Positions 1 through 7,471 of a stretch of 64,000 nt of DNA are shown piece by piece. The notes under the pieces are model-generated. The model saw nothing but the letters and a program-made list of their open reading frames with translations, was not told the DNA's origin and did no database searches. This stretch comes from CAYIHX01 sp964363305 (GTDB lineage Bacteria > Bdellovibrionota > UBA1018). How positions within the stretch are numbered: the first letter of the stretch is position 1; each line of letters begins with the position of its first letter. A program made the position numbers and the translations under genes. The stretch is taken from the NCBI GenBank assembly GCA_964363305.1, contig CAYIHX010000007.1, forward strand, positions 1 through 64,000, written 5' to 3'.

Positions 1-37
1 AACCCTCTCCCGCCACACAAGGAGGCAAGAGAGGGTT
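1..37 (-). terminator. Inverted repeat, possible terminator
   Basis: A perfect 9-bp inverted repeat (AACCCTCTC at 1-9, GAGAGGGTT at 29-37) lies 50 bp beyond the stop of the secreted-protein gene ending at 88. It could form a terminator hairpin for that minus-strand operon. The window ends before any T-run could be seen, so the assignment is tentative. Confidence 0.4.
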
Positions 38-87
38 CCAGGGAGAGAGACCGAGCAAGGCGATGAGGGCAATGCGGAGACTGAGCT

Positions 88-984
88 TCATTCCAGCTCA
101 ATCCCAGAGGGAAGACCGAGGCCCTCTTCCGCAGTTAGGTCGCCTCCACAGATGGGATCGAGCGTTGTTCGAACAAACCGCAGCTCATCCTCGAAGCTAT
201 CCGGATAAAGTCTATCCATCCGTTCTAGCTTCGTTTTAATTGCCAGGTATGCTGAGCGAGAACACTGAGAATTGGCGTCGATCACTCGGCCCATCTCATT
301 CCGAAGCTCCGGCTTGACCTCTTGAATTCTACGTCCAGCGGCCCGAGCCCAAAGCAGCGCGGGATCAGCGGAAAAAATACCGCTCAAACCACTCGTCCGA
401 AGATAGCCCGCCGGAGCGGCACAGGTCAGAAAGCTCCTCAGGGGCTGAACAAACTGCCGACTGATCTCATGGTAGGCGTGCCGCAATTCTGGGTGTGCGC
501 CTGGTTCGGCGGGAATTCGCTCTTGAAGGAGGTCAAGGAATCGGCGGAGATCCTGCACGAGTTCCGCGGGCGAGATGAAACGCCCCCGAGCCCAGATCCG
601 GATGTCGATAACTTGGTCACCTTTAATCACATCCTCTCGACAAGAAGAGGCGGTCTCATACGAAACTGGGGAGCCCGACCGAAACATGCGCAAGGCGGAC
701 TCCATCGTACCGTTGCCATTCCTCACCCTGGCACGAAACGCCATTCGACGATATTCACCGAAGTGACCAGTCTCCACTTCGACATCCGGCACTTCACTCC
801 CATCCGGCAAGTACGACTCCGTTGACGCTACGACGGAGATCTCGAGCTCGGGAGGAAGCGCGGAGAGCAAATCTGGGACATTTCCTCCTCCAATGGTTCC
901 GATTCCAGCAACTCCACTTTGAGCTGATAATATCGCCATCGAACAGAGTGGGAGGATCTTCAAAATACTATTTAATTTAAACAT
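88..984 (-). CDS. Secreted protein of unknown function
   Basis: This 298-residue protein begins with a classic signal peptide (basic MFK start, hydrophobic core to about residue 22, small residues near 24-27), so export across the inner membrane is expected. The mature part is soluble and contains several cysteines (for example in SSCRED, FLTCAA, NSQCSR and PICGGD) that could form disulfides in the periplasm. I do not recognise a family. It starts 12 bp after the stop of another secreted-protein gene, which itself overlaps a TIGR02147-type regulator, so the three genes are probably one operon and the secreted proteins likely targets of that regulator. Confidence 0.7.
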   Translation of the reverse strand: MFKLNSILKILPLCSMAILSAQSGVAGIGTIGGGNVPDLLSALPPELEISVVASTESYLPDGSEVPDVEVETGHFGEYRRMAFRARVRNGNGTMESALRMFRSGSPVSYETASSCREDVIKGDQVIDIRIWARGRFISPAELVQDLRRFLDLLQERIPAEPGAHPELRHAYHEISRQFVQPLRSFLTCAAPAGYLRTSGLSGIFSADPALLWARAAGRRIQEVKPELRNEMGRVIDANSQCSRSAYLAIKTKLERMDRLYPDSFEDELRFVRTTLDPICGGDLTAEEGLGLPSGIELE

Positions 985-996
985 GACATATTCCTT

Positions 997-2007
997 TCAA
1001 AAAATTCCGAGTTCAAGGCCACCGAACACCGCGAGTGCTCGGTTGAAGGTGAAATCTTGGTGCGCCACGGAGACATCCCTCGACGCAAGCTGACTTGCAC
1101 TTGCACGAATAAACCCCGTTACTCTCACCGCACCGGGGTGAGCTTGATAGTGCACTCTCGCCTCCGAGGATACATCGAGGAGCGTCTCGCCAGTCCCATA
1201 GCCATTCATAATGAATGATACGTCCGCGGAACCGGACACGATATTCCAGTCGAAACTCCATTCACGATTCAAAGCCTTCACAATGCCCAAGGTACCGGTC
1301 GCCTGAAAGACGCTCACGCCACCAGCGACGTCAGAGCCGCCTTCGGTTGGGAAATTTTCAATCGATCGAAGCGCCACTCCCATGGCGTTGGCAATGACTC
1401 CCCAGTAGAATTGAACATCCGACGACCGAATGAGCGAATCACCATTTCGACCGTCCCCGACCGATCCAAATTTCACGCCTCCCAAGGAGACTCTGACCCG
1501 GTGATTTAACCCGAGCGTCAAATCTCTTCGATATTCGGTTCCGCCAAACCTAATGTCGATCCTCTCGCTGGAAAAACGCTGCGTTCCAAATGCTGTGTTT
1601 CCAAAGGTAAATGGATTGATCGTCACTCGAAGCTGAGACAGAGAACCCGATTGCTCTCCGGAAGTCGCCAGCCCCGCGCTCACGCGAACTTCCAAAATTC
1701 GGGTCTCTACACCGTAACCATTGTTCGATGTCCAGCCGGGAAATTCTACTTCAACGAGCGCACGAAGCTCCGACGACGGCTGCACATTGCTGCTCACCGC
1801 TCCGGCTCCACCCGTCACCGTGAACATCGGATTTCGAGTAAATGATCTTCGGCCGGTTTCCGCCGGCACGGGAGCCGGCTGGATGCGTCTCAAGATGGGA
1901 TGGTCGACATTCATCTCACCGCCGTCCGGCGTTTGGGCCTTGGCCAGCGCCGCTAGGGCCAGTACGACCCCCTGAATGATCGTTGCTCTCAAAAATTGCT
2001 TCTTCAT
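997..2007 (-). CDS. Secreted protein of unknown function
   Basis: The chosen ATG at 2007 gives a 336-residue protein starting MKKQFLRATI, with a hydrophobic stretch and a likely cleavage site near AKAQ-TP. A strong AAAGGAGA ribosome site lies directly upstream. An earlier in-frame start would add 37 residues lying inside the previous gene and would bury the signal peptide. The mature part has alternating hydrophobic and polar stretches and ends in phenylalanine (LELGIF), which would fit a beta-rich or outer-membrane barrel protein; this is inference. The start codon overlaps the stop of the TIGR02147 regulator as ATGA (2007-2004), so the two are translationally coupled. Confidence 0.7.
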   Translation of the reverse strand: MKKQFLRATIIQGVVLALAALAKAQTPDGGEMNVDHPILRRIQPAPVPAETGRRSFTRNPMFTVTGGAGAVSSNVQPSSELRALVEVEFPGWTSNNGYGVETRILEVRVSAGLATSGEQSGSLSQLRVTINPFTFGNTAFGTQRFSSERIDIRFGGTEYRRDLTLGLNHRVRVSLGGVKFGSVGDGRNGDSLIRSSDVQFYWGVIANAMGVALRSIENFPTEGGSDVAGGVSVFQATGTLGIVKALNREWSFDWNIVSGSADVSFIMNGYGTGETLLDVSSEARVHYQAHPGAVRVTGFIRASASQLASRDVSVAHQDFTFNRALAVFGGLELGIF

Positions 2008-2852
2008 ACTTTCTCCTTTGGGTGGGTTGGGTTTGTGATTCGAAAACAGTGAACCTGGAGGTGGTAGACCTCCGTAGTCACGCTGTCGTTTTTCTCGATT
2101 GGGCCGGCATCGACCCAATTTGAAACTTCTTGCTTAAACTCGACGACTTTCCTCTCAAGCTCTTTGAGTCTCGAGGGCGAAAGCGCGAAGGTCTCGGTTC
2201 CGATCACGCGCTCGTCCGCCTGGTGCGCGTCGATGGTCTGCATCCCTTTTTGGTACATCTGGCGATGGAACTTCCTCATCGCTTCGTCCCGGCGCATGCA
2301 GACGATCTGGTTGAATCCATCCACACGCTTCCATCGATTCGACTCCACATCCCGTTCGATCAGCTGCAGCCGATTCAAACGATCGAGCGCGCAATCGACT
2401 TCAGTCGTACTGATTCCCAATCTGCGGGCAAGAGCCGGAGTGCCCAGGTCCTCGCTCGGTTGATCGATCAGAACGAGAAGCGGAATATGATACCAATCCG
2501 AGATGGCGCGAAAGACGTCGAGAGAAAGCTGCGCGCTCTCGTTCTGACCCAAGACCTGTTGAAGACGCTGAACATAGTCGGACTGCAACTCCGGATTGCT
2601 GGTCACCTCGATGACGGCCGACAAACGAAACGCTTCTTCATCCTGAGCGCTCAGCCCGATCTTGGATGCGACTCGATAGGCATGGTCGATGCCTAATCGA
2701 GCTTCACCTCGCAGAACCAGGCTGAGCTTCGAAGGAGCAAGTCCGATGTCTCTTGCGAAGGCCCGAAGAGAGTAGGCCGGGTTTTTTCGGCGTTTTCCCT
2801 CCCAGGCTTCCTTCAGGAGAATTCGATAATCCGTGAGTTCGTTCGGCTTCAT
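2004..2852 (-). CDS. TIGR02147/DUF4423-type transcriptional regulator
   Basis: A 282-residue protein with an N-terminal helix-turn-helix of the lambda-repressor type (about residues 20-60: SLRAFARDIGLAPSKLSLVL) and a longer all-helical C-terminal part with a second winged-helix-like stretch around LARRLGISTTEVDCALDRL. This arrangement, including the DYRILLKEAWE opening and a WYHIP motif, is typical of the TIGR02147 family, which is frequent in Bdellovibrionota and Fibrobacterota. The ATG at 2852 was preferred to an upstream TTG at 2888 because the family starts close to this point; neither has a good ribosome site. Tandem palindromes upstream (2896-2931) suggest autoregulation. It overlaps the next secreted-protein gene. 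Confidence 0.78.
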   Translation of the reverse strand: MKPNELTDYRILLKEAWEGKRRKNPAYSLRAFARDIGLAPSKLSLVLRGEARLGIDHAYRVASKIGLSAQDEEAFRLSAVIEVTSNPELQSDYVQRLQQVLGQNESAQLSLDVFRAISDWYHIPLLVLIDQPSEDLGTPALARRLGISTTEVDCALDRLNRLQLIERDVESNRWKRVDGFNQIVCMRRDEAMRKFHRQMYQKGMQTIDAHQADERVIGTETFALSPSRLKELERKVVEFKQEVSNWVDAGPIEKNDSVTTEVYHLQVHCFRITNPTHPKEKV

Positions 2853-2895
2853 GAACGGTGCACTAATCGCTTTATCGCATAGTGTCAAAGCACTC

Positions 2896-2931
2896 TAAAA
2901 CAATCTGTTTTATCAATTGAAACAATTGATA
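2896..2931. promoter_or_regulatory. Tandem palindromic operator candidates
   Basis: Two perfect palindromes lie side by side upstream of the TIGR02147 regulator: TAAAACA-ATC-TGTTTTA (2896-2912) and TATCAATTG-AAA-CAATTGATA (2911-2931). Both have a 3-bp centre, and their centres are 17 bp apart, close to two helix turns. The position in the only gap between pepP and the regulator suggests operators for a dimeric HTH protein, most simply the regulator itself. Confidence 0.55.
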
Positions 2932-2973
2932 TTTTAAGCCAGTGCCCTCCCTGGGCACCCTCACCGCCACCCC

Positions 2974-4389
2974 TCACGCCCTCAACACATCTTCAACCTG
3001 GTCGACCGACTTGGGGATTCCCCGGGTCAGAACTTCGCAGCCTGACTCCGTGACGAGCACGTCATCCTCGATCCGAATGCCGCGAACGTCGGCGAACTTC
3101 GCAAGCTCCCCACGATTGAGACGGTCGCTCACCTTAGAAAGCAGAGGCGAGGACGAACCGAGCAGCGCAGGAATCTGATAGAATCCTGGCTCGATGGTGA
3201 CCACCATTCCCGCACGCAGATCCCGATCCAACCGCAAATAATTCAGCCCGAACTGCTGCGAACGAAAACGCCCATCCTCATAGCCAGCCAGATCACCGAG
3301 GTCTTCCATATCGTGCACGTCGAGACCGAGCAGGTGCCCAATGCCGTGCGGAAAAAACAAAGCCTGCACACCGTCGGCCAACAGCTCGGCCGGGTCGCCC
3401 TTCAAAATTCCGAGCTCAACCAGATCAGACAGAATCGAGCGACAGGCCACGAGATGAACTTCTCGGTACCGCTGCCCGTGCTTCACGGCTTCGATCGCTC
3501 GCTGCTGAGACCGCAGCACCACCTCGTACAGCGCCTTCTGCGTGGAAGAAAACTTCCCACTGACCGGCCAAGTGCGCGTCACATCACTGGCCACTCCGCC
3601 GAGTGACTCCGCGCCCACATCCGCCAGCAGAAGATCTCCGTCCTGAGCCAAGCCATCATAGCTTTCGCAGTGAAGCACCTCTCCATGCACGCTGACGATC
3701 GGTAAATAGGCGGGCTGCATTCCCGCACACGCGATCTCACCCAGCATCGCGCCGTAGATCTCCCGCTCAGGAACGCCGGAATGCGACGCCCTCATGCCCG
3801 CAACGTGCGCCCGCTGGGTCGCCTCGCAGGCTCGTCGCATCGACGAAAGCGACATCTCATCATGAGTCAGACGAAGTTCAATCAGCGCCCGTGCAAGGGG
3901 AATGTCCCTTTCATCCAATGGGCCTTCGAAATCAGGGCTCACTTTACGGCCGATGAGCGAACTCAGCTTTTGACAACTGCGGTGCTCCGATACCGGGAGA
4001 ACCTGCAGGCGTTCCTGCCCGACCGAAGCCACCCAGTCCTTCAGGCCCGAAATCGGTCGAACTTCGACGCCCAAAAACTGAGCGTGATCCTGCAAACTCG
4101 GAACTAAGCCATGCCAAATGATATCCGCGGAGGTCTGCTCTTCCATGAAGAGCATAAGATGACGGCCATCGCTGCCAACGAAAGCGCGGGGAAGCTGCCA
4201 TCCGACCACCCAAAGAAAATGACTTCCCACTCGTGCCGGGTAAGCATTCGCAGCGTAATTGCGTGAACGCGCCTCTCCGGCCGGAAGGAGAAATGGCCGA
4301 CCCTTCATCCGGGCCAGCAGGCGCTTTCGGCGTTCCTTCAAAACATCGAGCTTCACTTCGGCCGCTTTTTCGCGCGGGAACAAGTTCAT
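2974..4389 (-). CDS. pepP: Xaa-Pro aminopeptidase (M24B)
   Basis: Metallopeptidase that removes N-terminal residues preceding proline, probably cytoplasmic. The 471-residue length fits the AMP_N plus pita-bread M24 layout. The N-terminal domain carries RNYAANAYPARVGSHFLWV, and the catalytic domain has the metal ligands in order: LLADVG and VASDVTRTW (Asp, Asp), FFPHGIGHLLGLDVHD (His), VVTIEPGFY (Glu) and RIEDDVLVT (Glu). All five expected dinuclear-metal ligands are present. Its ATG (4389) overlaps the stop of psd as ATGA, so the two are coupled. Nothing in the product suggests a functional link to phosphatidylserine decarboxylase beyond housekeeping. Confidence 0.93.
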   Translation of the reverse strand: MNLFPREKAAEVKLDVLKERRKRLLARMKGRPFLLPAGEARSRNYAANAYPARVGSHFLWVVGWQLPRAFVGSDGRHLMLFMEEQTSADIIWHGLVPSLQDHAQFLGVEVRPISGLKDWVASVGQERLQVLPVSEHRSCQKLSSLIGRKVSPDFEGPLDERDIPLARALIELRLTHDEMSLSSMRRACEATQRAHVAGMRASHSGVPEREIYGAMLGEIACAGMQPAYLPIVSVHGEVLHCESYDGLAQDGDLLLADVGAESLGGVASDVTRTWPVSGKFSSTQKALYEVVLRSQQRAIEAVKHGQRYREVHLVACRSILSDLVELGILKGDPAELLADGVQALFFPHGIGHLLGLDVHDMEDLGDLAGYEDGRFRSQQFGLNYLRLDRDLRAGMVVTIEPGFYQIPALLGSSSPLLSKVSDRLNRGELAKFADVRGIRIEDDVLVTESGCEVLTRGIPKSVDQVEDVLRA

Positions 4390-5282
4390 TTCGCGACTCC
4401 TACCTCGTCGCCCAACCGGATCAAGGTCTCCCGATCCACCTGGGTCTGTTCAAGAATATCGACCGAAGGGCGCCACCGACCGGGCTCGCCGAGCACGATG
4501 ACCGTCGAACCGCCAAAAAGAAAATAGCCCTTCTCATCGCCCCGCTGAAACGGCTTTTTGAAATCATGGGTCTGGACGATCTTGCCCACGCACAAGGCAC
4601 CTACGTCGACCAGCGCGAGCCGACCGAAATGCGCGGTATCGAGAACCGTGACCTGTCGCTCGTTTTGGACAAAGATCTCGGGCTTTTTCTGCAATGCGAT
4701 GGGATTCACAGAATGCAGGGGGCCAGATATCGCGCAATGATGGGTGACCACCCCGTCGTCTGGAAAATGAAATCGATGATAATCGACCGGACACAAGCGA
4801 GCAATGAGAAGGGGCCCCCCTCGAAACGGCTGAGCCTCTTCTGCGCTCCCCATAATCCCCTCTGCCGACAGGTACTTTCCCTTCACCGGAAACGTCTGAT
4901 CCTCGCGAATTCTGTCCCACCCCAAATAGCGCGCCTCTGCGGGCGCAGCCAAGCGCCCCGGATCAACCACGAAGGGCCGTTTACCCGGCTTGAAGCGTCG
5001 AATAAAAAAATCATTGAAGGAGGCAAACGTCTTCTCTTCGAATTCGCCCATGTCGATTTGAAACTTGCGAATAAAGGGGGCAATCTTGCCGCGACTAGCG
5101 GGAAGGTCCTGGTAGCGGCCATAGGCCCGGCTGATGGGTTTCGAAGTCAGGAGCGTATCGGTCAACCAAACGCCCACCGGATGAGTGTAACCCAACCGAA
5201 GCCACCGCTCTCCATAAACCTGTTCTGCCTCCACCCGCCTCGTTTGGCGGTTCCAGTAGAGGATCTCGTTCGGCCCATTCAT
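4386..5282 (-). CDS. psd: Phosphatidylserine decarboxylase
   Basis: Makes phosphatidylethanolamine from phosphatidylserine at the inner membrane. The 298-residue proenzyme contains the self-cleavage site FGGST (Gly258-Ser259), where the pyruvoyl group forms. The usual motif is LGST or GGST. Other family marks are FNDFFIRRFKPGKRPF, the CPVDYHRFHFP stretch and GPLHSVNP. The size and the long N-terminal part resemble the larger, Clostridium/Chlamydia-like PSD type. The start at ATG 5282 is the only sensible one. It is the first gene of a two-gene unit with pepP, and a tRNA gene diverges upstream. Confidence 0.93.
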   Translation of the reverse strand: MNGPNEILYWNRQTRRVEAEQVYGERWLRLGYTHPVGVWLTDTLLTSKPISRAYGRYQDLPASRGKIAPFIRKFQIDMGEFEEKTFASFNDFFIRRFKPGKRPFVVDPGRLAAPAEARYLGWDRIREDQTFPVKGKYLSAEGIMGSAEEAQPFRGGPLLIARLCPVDYHRFHFPDDGVVTHHCAISGPLHSVNPIALQKKPEIFVQNERQVTVLDTAHFGRLALVDVGALCVGKIVQTHDFKKPFQRGDEKGYFLFGGSTVIVLGEPGRWRPSVDILEQTQVDRETLIRLGDEVGVAK

Positions 5283-5382
5283 GAAGGCGAGCCTACGAAA
5301 TGTGACAAAAGGTTTCTAGACCTCATTTCGCATGCTATACCCGATTCATCGGTCAATGAATTCTGCTGTCCTTTTTCTTCGC

Positions 5383-5473
5383 GGAGAGGTGGCCGAGTGG
5401 CCGAAGGCACTCCCTTGCTAAGGGAGCAGACGCCAAAAGCGTCTCGCGAGTTCGAATCTCGCCCTCTCCGCCA
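5383..5473 (+). tRNA. tRNA-Ser (anticodon GCU)
   Basis: A complete class II tRNA. The acceptor stem pairs GGAGAGG (5383-5389) with CCTCTCC (5463-5469), followed by G and an encoded CCA. The anticodon arm is CTCCC-TTGCTAA-GGGAG, giving anticodon GCT, which reads AGC/AGU serine codons. The long variable arm (GACGC-CAAAA-GCGTC) is typical of tRNA-Ser, and the T arm contains GTTCGAATC. A small accessory patch with toxin-antitoxin genes follows, a common situation downstream of tRNA genes. Confidence 0.97.
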
Positions 5474-5795
5474 TTTTCCAATTCAAGCTTTCTCGTAAAT
5501 CGCAGTAACAACCGAAAACCAAAAACGAATGGCGTTAAGGGTTTATCGGCGTCGCTCCAAGGGTACTGTCACTTGGGATCAGCCTCTGTCAGTCGCATTG
5601 CCTGAGTTCTGTCTGAGCGGTGGCTGAGTCAGTAACGGCGAACCGCGTGGCGATGATATATCGCCACGGGTTTAGCTTCTTGCCCCGCCTTCCGCTTGGA
5701 GCGGTAGTCTGCCTGGAAATCCTCCACATGGAGCTACGATTCTAGGCGTTTGTGCTCCTACCAGCGCCAATGCAAAGGCGTCGATTGGCTTAAAA
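5474..5795. other. Noncoding stretch after tRNA-Ser
   Basis: About 320 bp without a convincing gene. The only clear structure is a perfect 9-bp hairpin, CGTGGCGAT-GATAT-ATCGCCACG (5646-5668), with no T-run after it, so it is not a standard terminator. I found no copy of the tRNA 3' end in the next 2 kb that would mark an attachment site. Confidence 0.5.
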
Positions 5796-5834
5796 TTGAC
5801 CTCGCTTTTAAATATACTATCATATATAGTATAT
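5796..5834 (+). promoter_or_regulatory. Promoter overlapping a palindromic operator of the TumE/TumA-like pair
   Basis: TTGACC (5796-5801) and TATCAT (5818-5823) are separated by 16 bp and each matches the sigma-70 consensus at five of six positions. A perfect palindrome, ATATACTAT-CATAT-ATAGTATAT (5812-5834), covers the -10 box and the predicted start of transcription. This fits negative autoregulation by a toxin-antitoxin complex. It also argues that translation of the toxin starts downstream of this site. Confidence 0.6.
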
Positions 5835-5840
5835 TTCTGG

Positions 5841-6155
5841 ATACAGAAGGCGAAAGTCCTCCGTAATCAGCGGATCGTGCTCGAACAGGGGCGATTCGTC
5901 GTGGAGATCAAGGCATTTGAAGTGCCCGTGGATCGCCGATTCCCGAAAGGGATCAAGCTTAAGTGCGTGCTGATCGACGTAGAGCAGGGCAAGCCTCGGC
6001 TACTACTCGACAACCACGAGCCGTTCGGTTTTCATCTCCACGCCCGTCTGCCGGATGACCCGGATTTCCGGGTGTCTCTCGACATCGCCGACTACAACGA
6101 AGCGATCCGTGTCTTTTTTACCGAAGTGAGAAAGGTAGTTTCCCATGAAGACTAA
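5841..6155 (+). CDS. TumE-like toxin of a type II toxin-antitoxin pair (DUF6516)
   Basis: A protein of about 100 residues resembling the TumE/DUF6516 toxin family: KAKVLRNQRIVLEQGRF, then a V-x-I-x-x-F-x-V-P strand, then LLLDNHEPFGFHLHARLP with its DN...H pattern, and a closing acidic helix IRVFFTEVRKVV. The start is unresolved. Family-like sequence begins near 5844, just downstream of a promoter and palindrome, but the codons there are ATA (5841) or, later, GTG (5877). The in-frame TTG at 5796 coincides with the -35 box and would add an unlikely hydrophobic leader. The last 11 bases overlap the HTH partner gene, the usual toxin-first order of this family. Confidence 0.6.
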   Translation: MQKAKVLRNQRIVLEQGRFVVEIKAFEVPVDRRFPKGIKLKCVLIDVEQGKPRLLLDNHEPFGFHLHARLPDDPDFRVSLDIADYNEAIRVFFTEVRKVVSHED

Positions 6156-6552
6156 AACGCTGACAGTCGAGTTCAAGAGCCTCAAAGACGTGGAAAGCGA
6201 TCTGCTCTCGCTTCCAAAAAAGAAACGCGTGGAGATTCAGCCAAAGACCGTCGTTTACTTCGACTCCTTGGGGTCATTTCGGAACTTTCTTACGATCCAA
6301 AAACTCGAAATCCTCACTCTGATCGCCAACGCCAGCCCGAAGTCGATTTATGAATTGGCAAAGATGCTCGATCGCGCCATCGCTCCTGTCCAGAAGGATT
6401 GTCGGTCGTTGGAGGCGGCGGGATTCATCGAGTTCGAGAGGGAGCGAGGGGGCCGCGGCACGCTCACGCCCAAGCTGGTATTCAATTACGACCGCATCTT
6501 GGTCAAGCTCCCCGCTCATCCCTACGAACTCCAGTTCAGCGCGGCGGCGTAA
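6145..6552 (+). CDS. HTH antitoxin, TumA/HVO_A0114-like
   Basis: A 135-residue DNA-binding protein. The centre and C-terminal part form a winged helix-turn-helix (LEILTLIANASPKSIYELAK, then a VQKDCRSLEAAGFIEFER recognition segment). This matches the HVO_A0114-type regulators that accompany TumE-like toxins. ATG 6145 lies inside the end of the upstream gene, and the 11-base overlap implies coupled translation. The likely role is to neutralise the neighbouring toxin and, with it, to repress the palindromic promoter at 5796-5834. Assignment rests on the HTH pattern plus gene order. Confidence 0.65.
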   Translation: MKTKTLTVEFKSLKDVESDLLSLPKKKRVEIQPKTVVYFDSLGSFRNFLTIQKLEILTLIANASPKSIYELAKMLDRAIAPVQKDCRSLEAAGFIEFERERGGRGTLTPKLVFNYDRILVKLPAHPYELQFSAAA

Positions 6553-6865
6553 TTGGACGGGGCCAAACCCTCAGAGCGAAAAATTTGGCCAGCCGGATCG
6601 GGAAAAACCGCCCACGGGTTTGGCCTTCGTTGGTTTAACATGGCCTGAGTTCGCAGTTCGTCACGCCGTCCGGTACATCGCCGCCGCCGAGGGGCAAGTT
6701 TTGGACAAAATCCTTGCGGCTTGCGGAAGCGTCCTCGAATACGGTTACGGCATTCGAGCAATCCGCGTTTTGTGACAAGGACAGACCCTTGACCGCCATA
6801 TCTTCAATCAAAGAGCTCGGCCATTGAATGAAAACAAACTTAAAGACACGCTTTGATTTGTCGGA
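6553..6865. other. Gap between two toxin-antitoxin loci
   Basis: About 310 bp with no convincing gene on either strand. Short open frames exist (for example a plus-strand frame ending at 6775), but none has a start with a ribosome site or a family I recognise. It may be decayed sequence between two independently acquired toxin-antitoxin loci. Confidence 0.4.
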
Positions 6866-7291
6866 TCAAAAAGGAACATTGAACCCCTCTCGCTTTGCAG
6901 CCTCGTTGAGTTGATCGTCTAAGCAAAGAAAATGAACTTTGGATGGATTGTCGGCCCCGCTTCGAGCACTGGCCAGTTGGATGGCATCGGCAGGCCGTAG
7001 GCCATAGATTTTTTGAAGATGAAGAGCCATATCTAAAACATTATGATCTGCGACTATCAGGAACGACGTCTTGCGAAACTCAATCGCGGTTATTCTTCCC
7101 GTATCCGCTTCTTTTGCTGTGATGGACTGCTCTCTGAATCTTCTTTGCAGGGCTAATTCAATTTCTAAAGGTGCAATAATCGCTGTGTAGATCCTGCTTT
7201 CAGAAACCGATTCAACAAATTCATCAACCTCGATTCCTGATTGTTCATTCAAGATGCTCGCCACGACAGCCGAGGAATCCCAGTAGAGCAT
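6866..7291 (-). CDS. vapC: VapC-type PIN-domain ribonuclease toxin
   Basis: A 141-residue PIN-domain protein covering the whole fold: MLYWDSSAVV with Asp5, the helix APLEIELAL with Glu43/Glu45, GLRPADAIQLA with Asp102, and FLCLDDQL with Asp125/126. These are the acidic residues that bind Mg2+ in VapC RNases, so the toxin looks intact. The gene is visibly more AT-rich than its neighbours, consistent with transfer. It lies 9 bp downstream of a remnant of its antitoxin gene (7301-7471) that lacks the N-terminal half. With no full antitoxin next to it, the toxin may be silent, weakly expressed or controlled by the remaining fragment. Confidence 0.85.
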   Translation of the reverse strand: MLYWDSSAVVASILNEQSGIEVDEFVESVSESRIYTAIIAPLEIELALQRRFREQSITAKEADTGRITAIEFRKTSFLIVADHNVLDMALHLQKIYGLRPADAIQLASARSGADNPSKVHFLCLDDQLNEAAKREGFNVPF

Positions 7292-7300
7292 GATCTGGTT

Positions 7301-7471
7301 TTATTCCTCGTCACGGATTTTGCGAATAAGCTGGGCGGCTGCAGTGCCCTTCTTTTTTGGTTTTACGCTGGGAAACCTTTTCTTAAAGTCAGCCCAATTC
7401 ACGGGCAAAGTATTCACAAGCTGCGCGGGGCCAATTTTTGCAATTTCCTGACCGTGCGATGTTACAACCGA
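7301..7471 (-). pseudogene. 5'-truncated Phd/VapB-type antitoxin remnant
   Basis: Reading upstream of vapC, an open frame of 56 residues begins directly after the stop codon of tesB (TGA at 7474-7472) and ends with TAA at 7303-7301. It reads VVTSHGQEIAKIGPAQL, then VNWADFKKRFP, a lysine-rich stretch and a C-terminal helix AAAQLIRKIRDEE. This is the C-terminal half of a Phd/YefM-VapB antitoxin: the 'TSHG-x-x-I-A-x-I' strand normally follows a 25-30 residue DNA-binding start, which is missing. The break coincides with the tesB stop, suggesting a deletion or insertion junction. Only weak GTG or TTG starts remain, so expression is doubtful. Confidence 0.65.

Noticed and set aside
5646..5668. Hairpin after tRNA-Ser considered as an integrase attachment site or terminator
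   Set aside because: No T-run follows, and no copy of the tRNA 3' end or matching direct repeat was found downstream.
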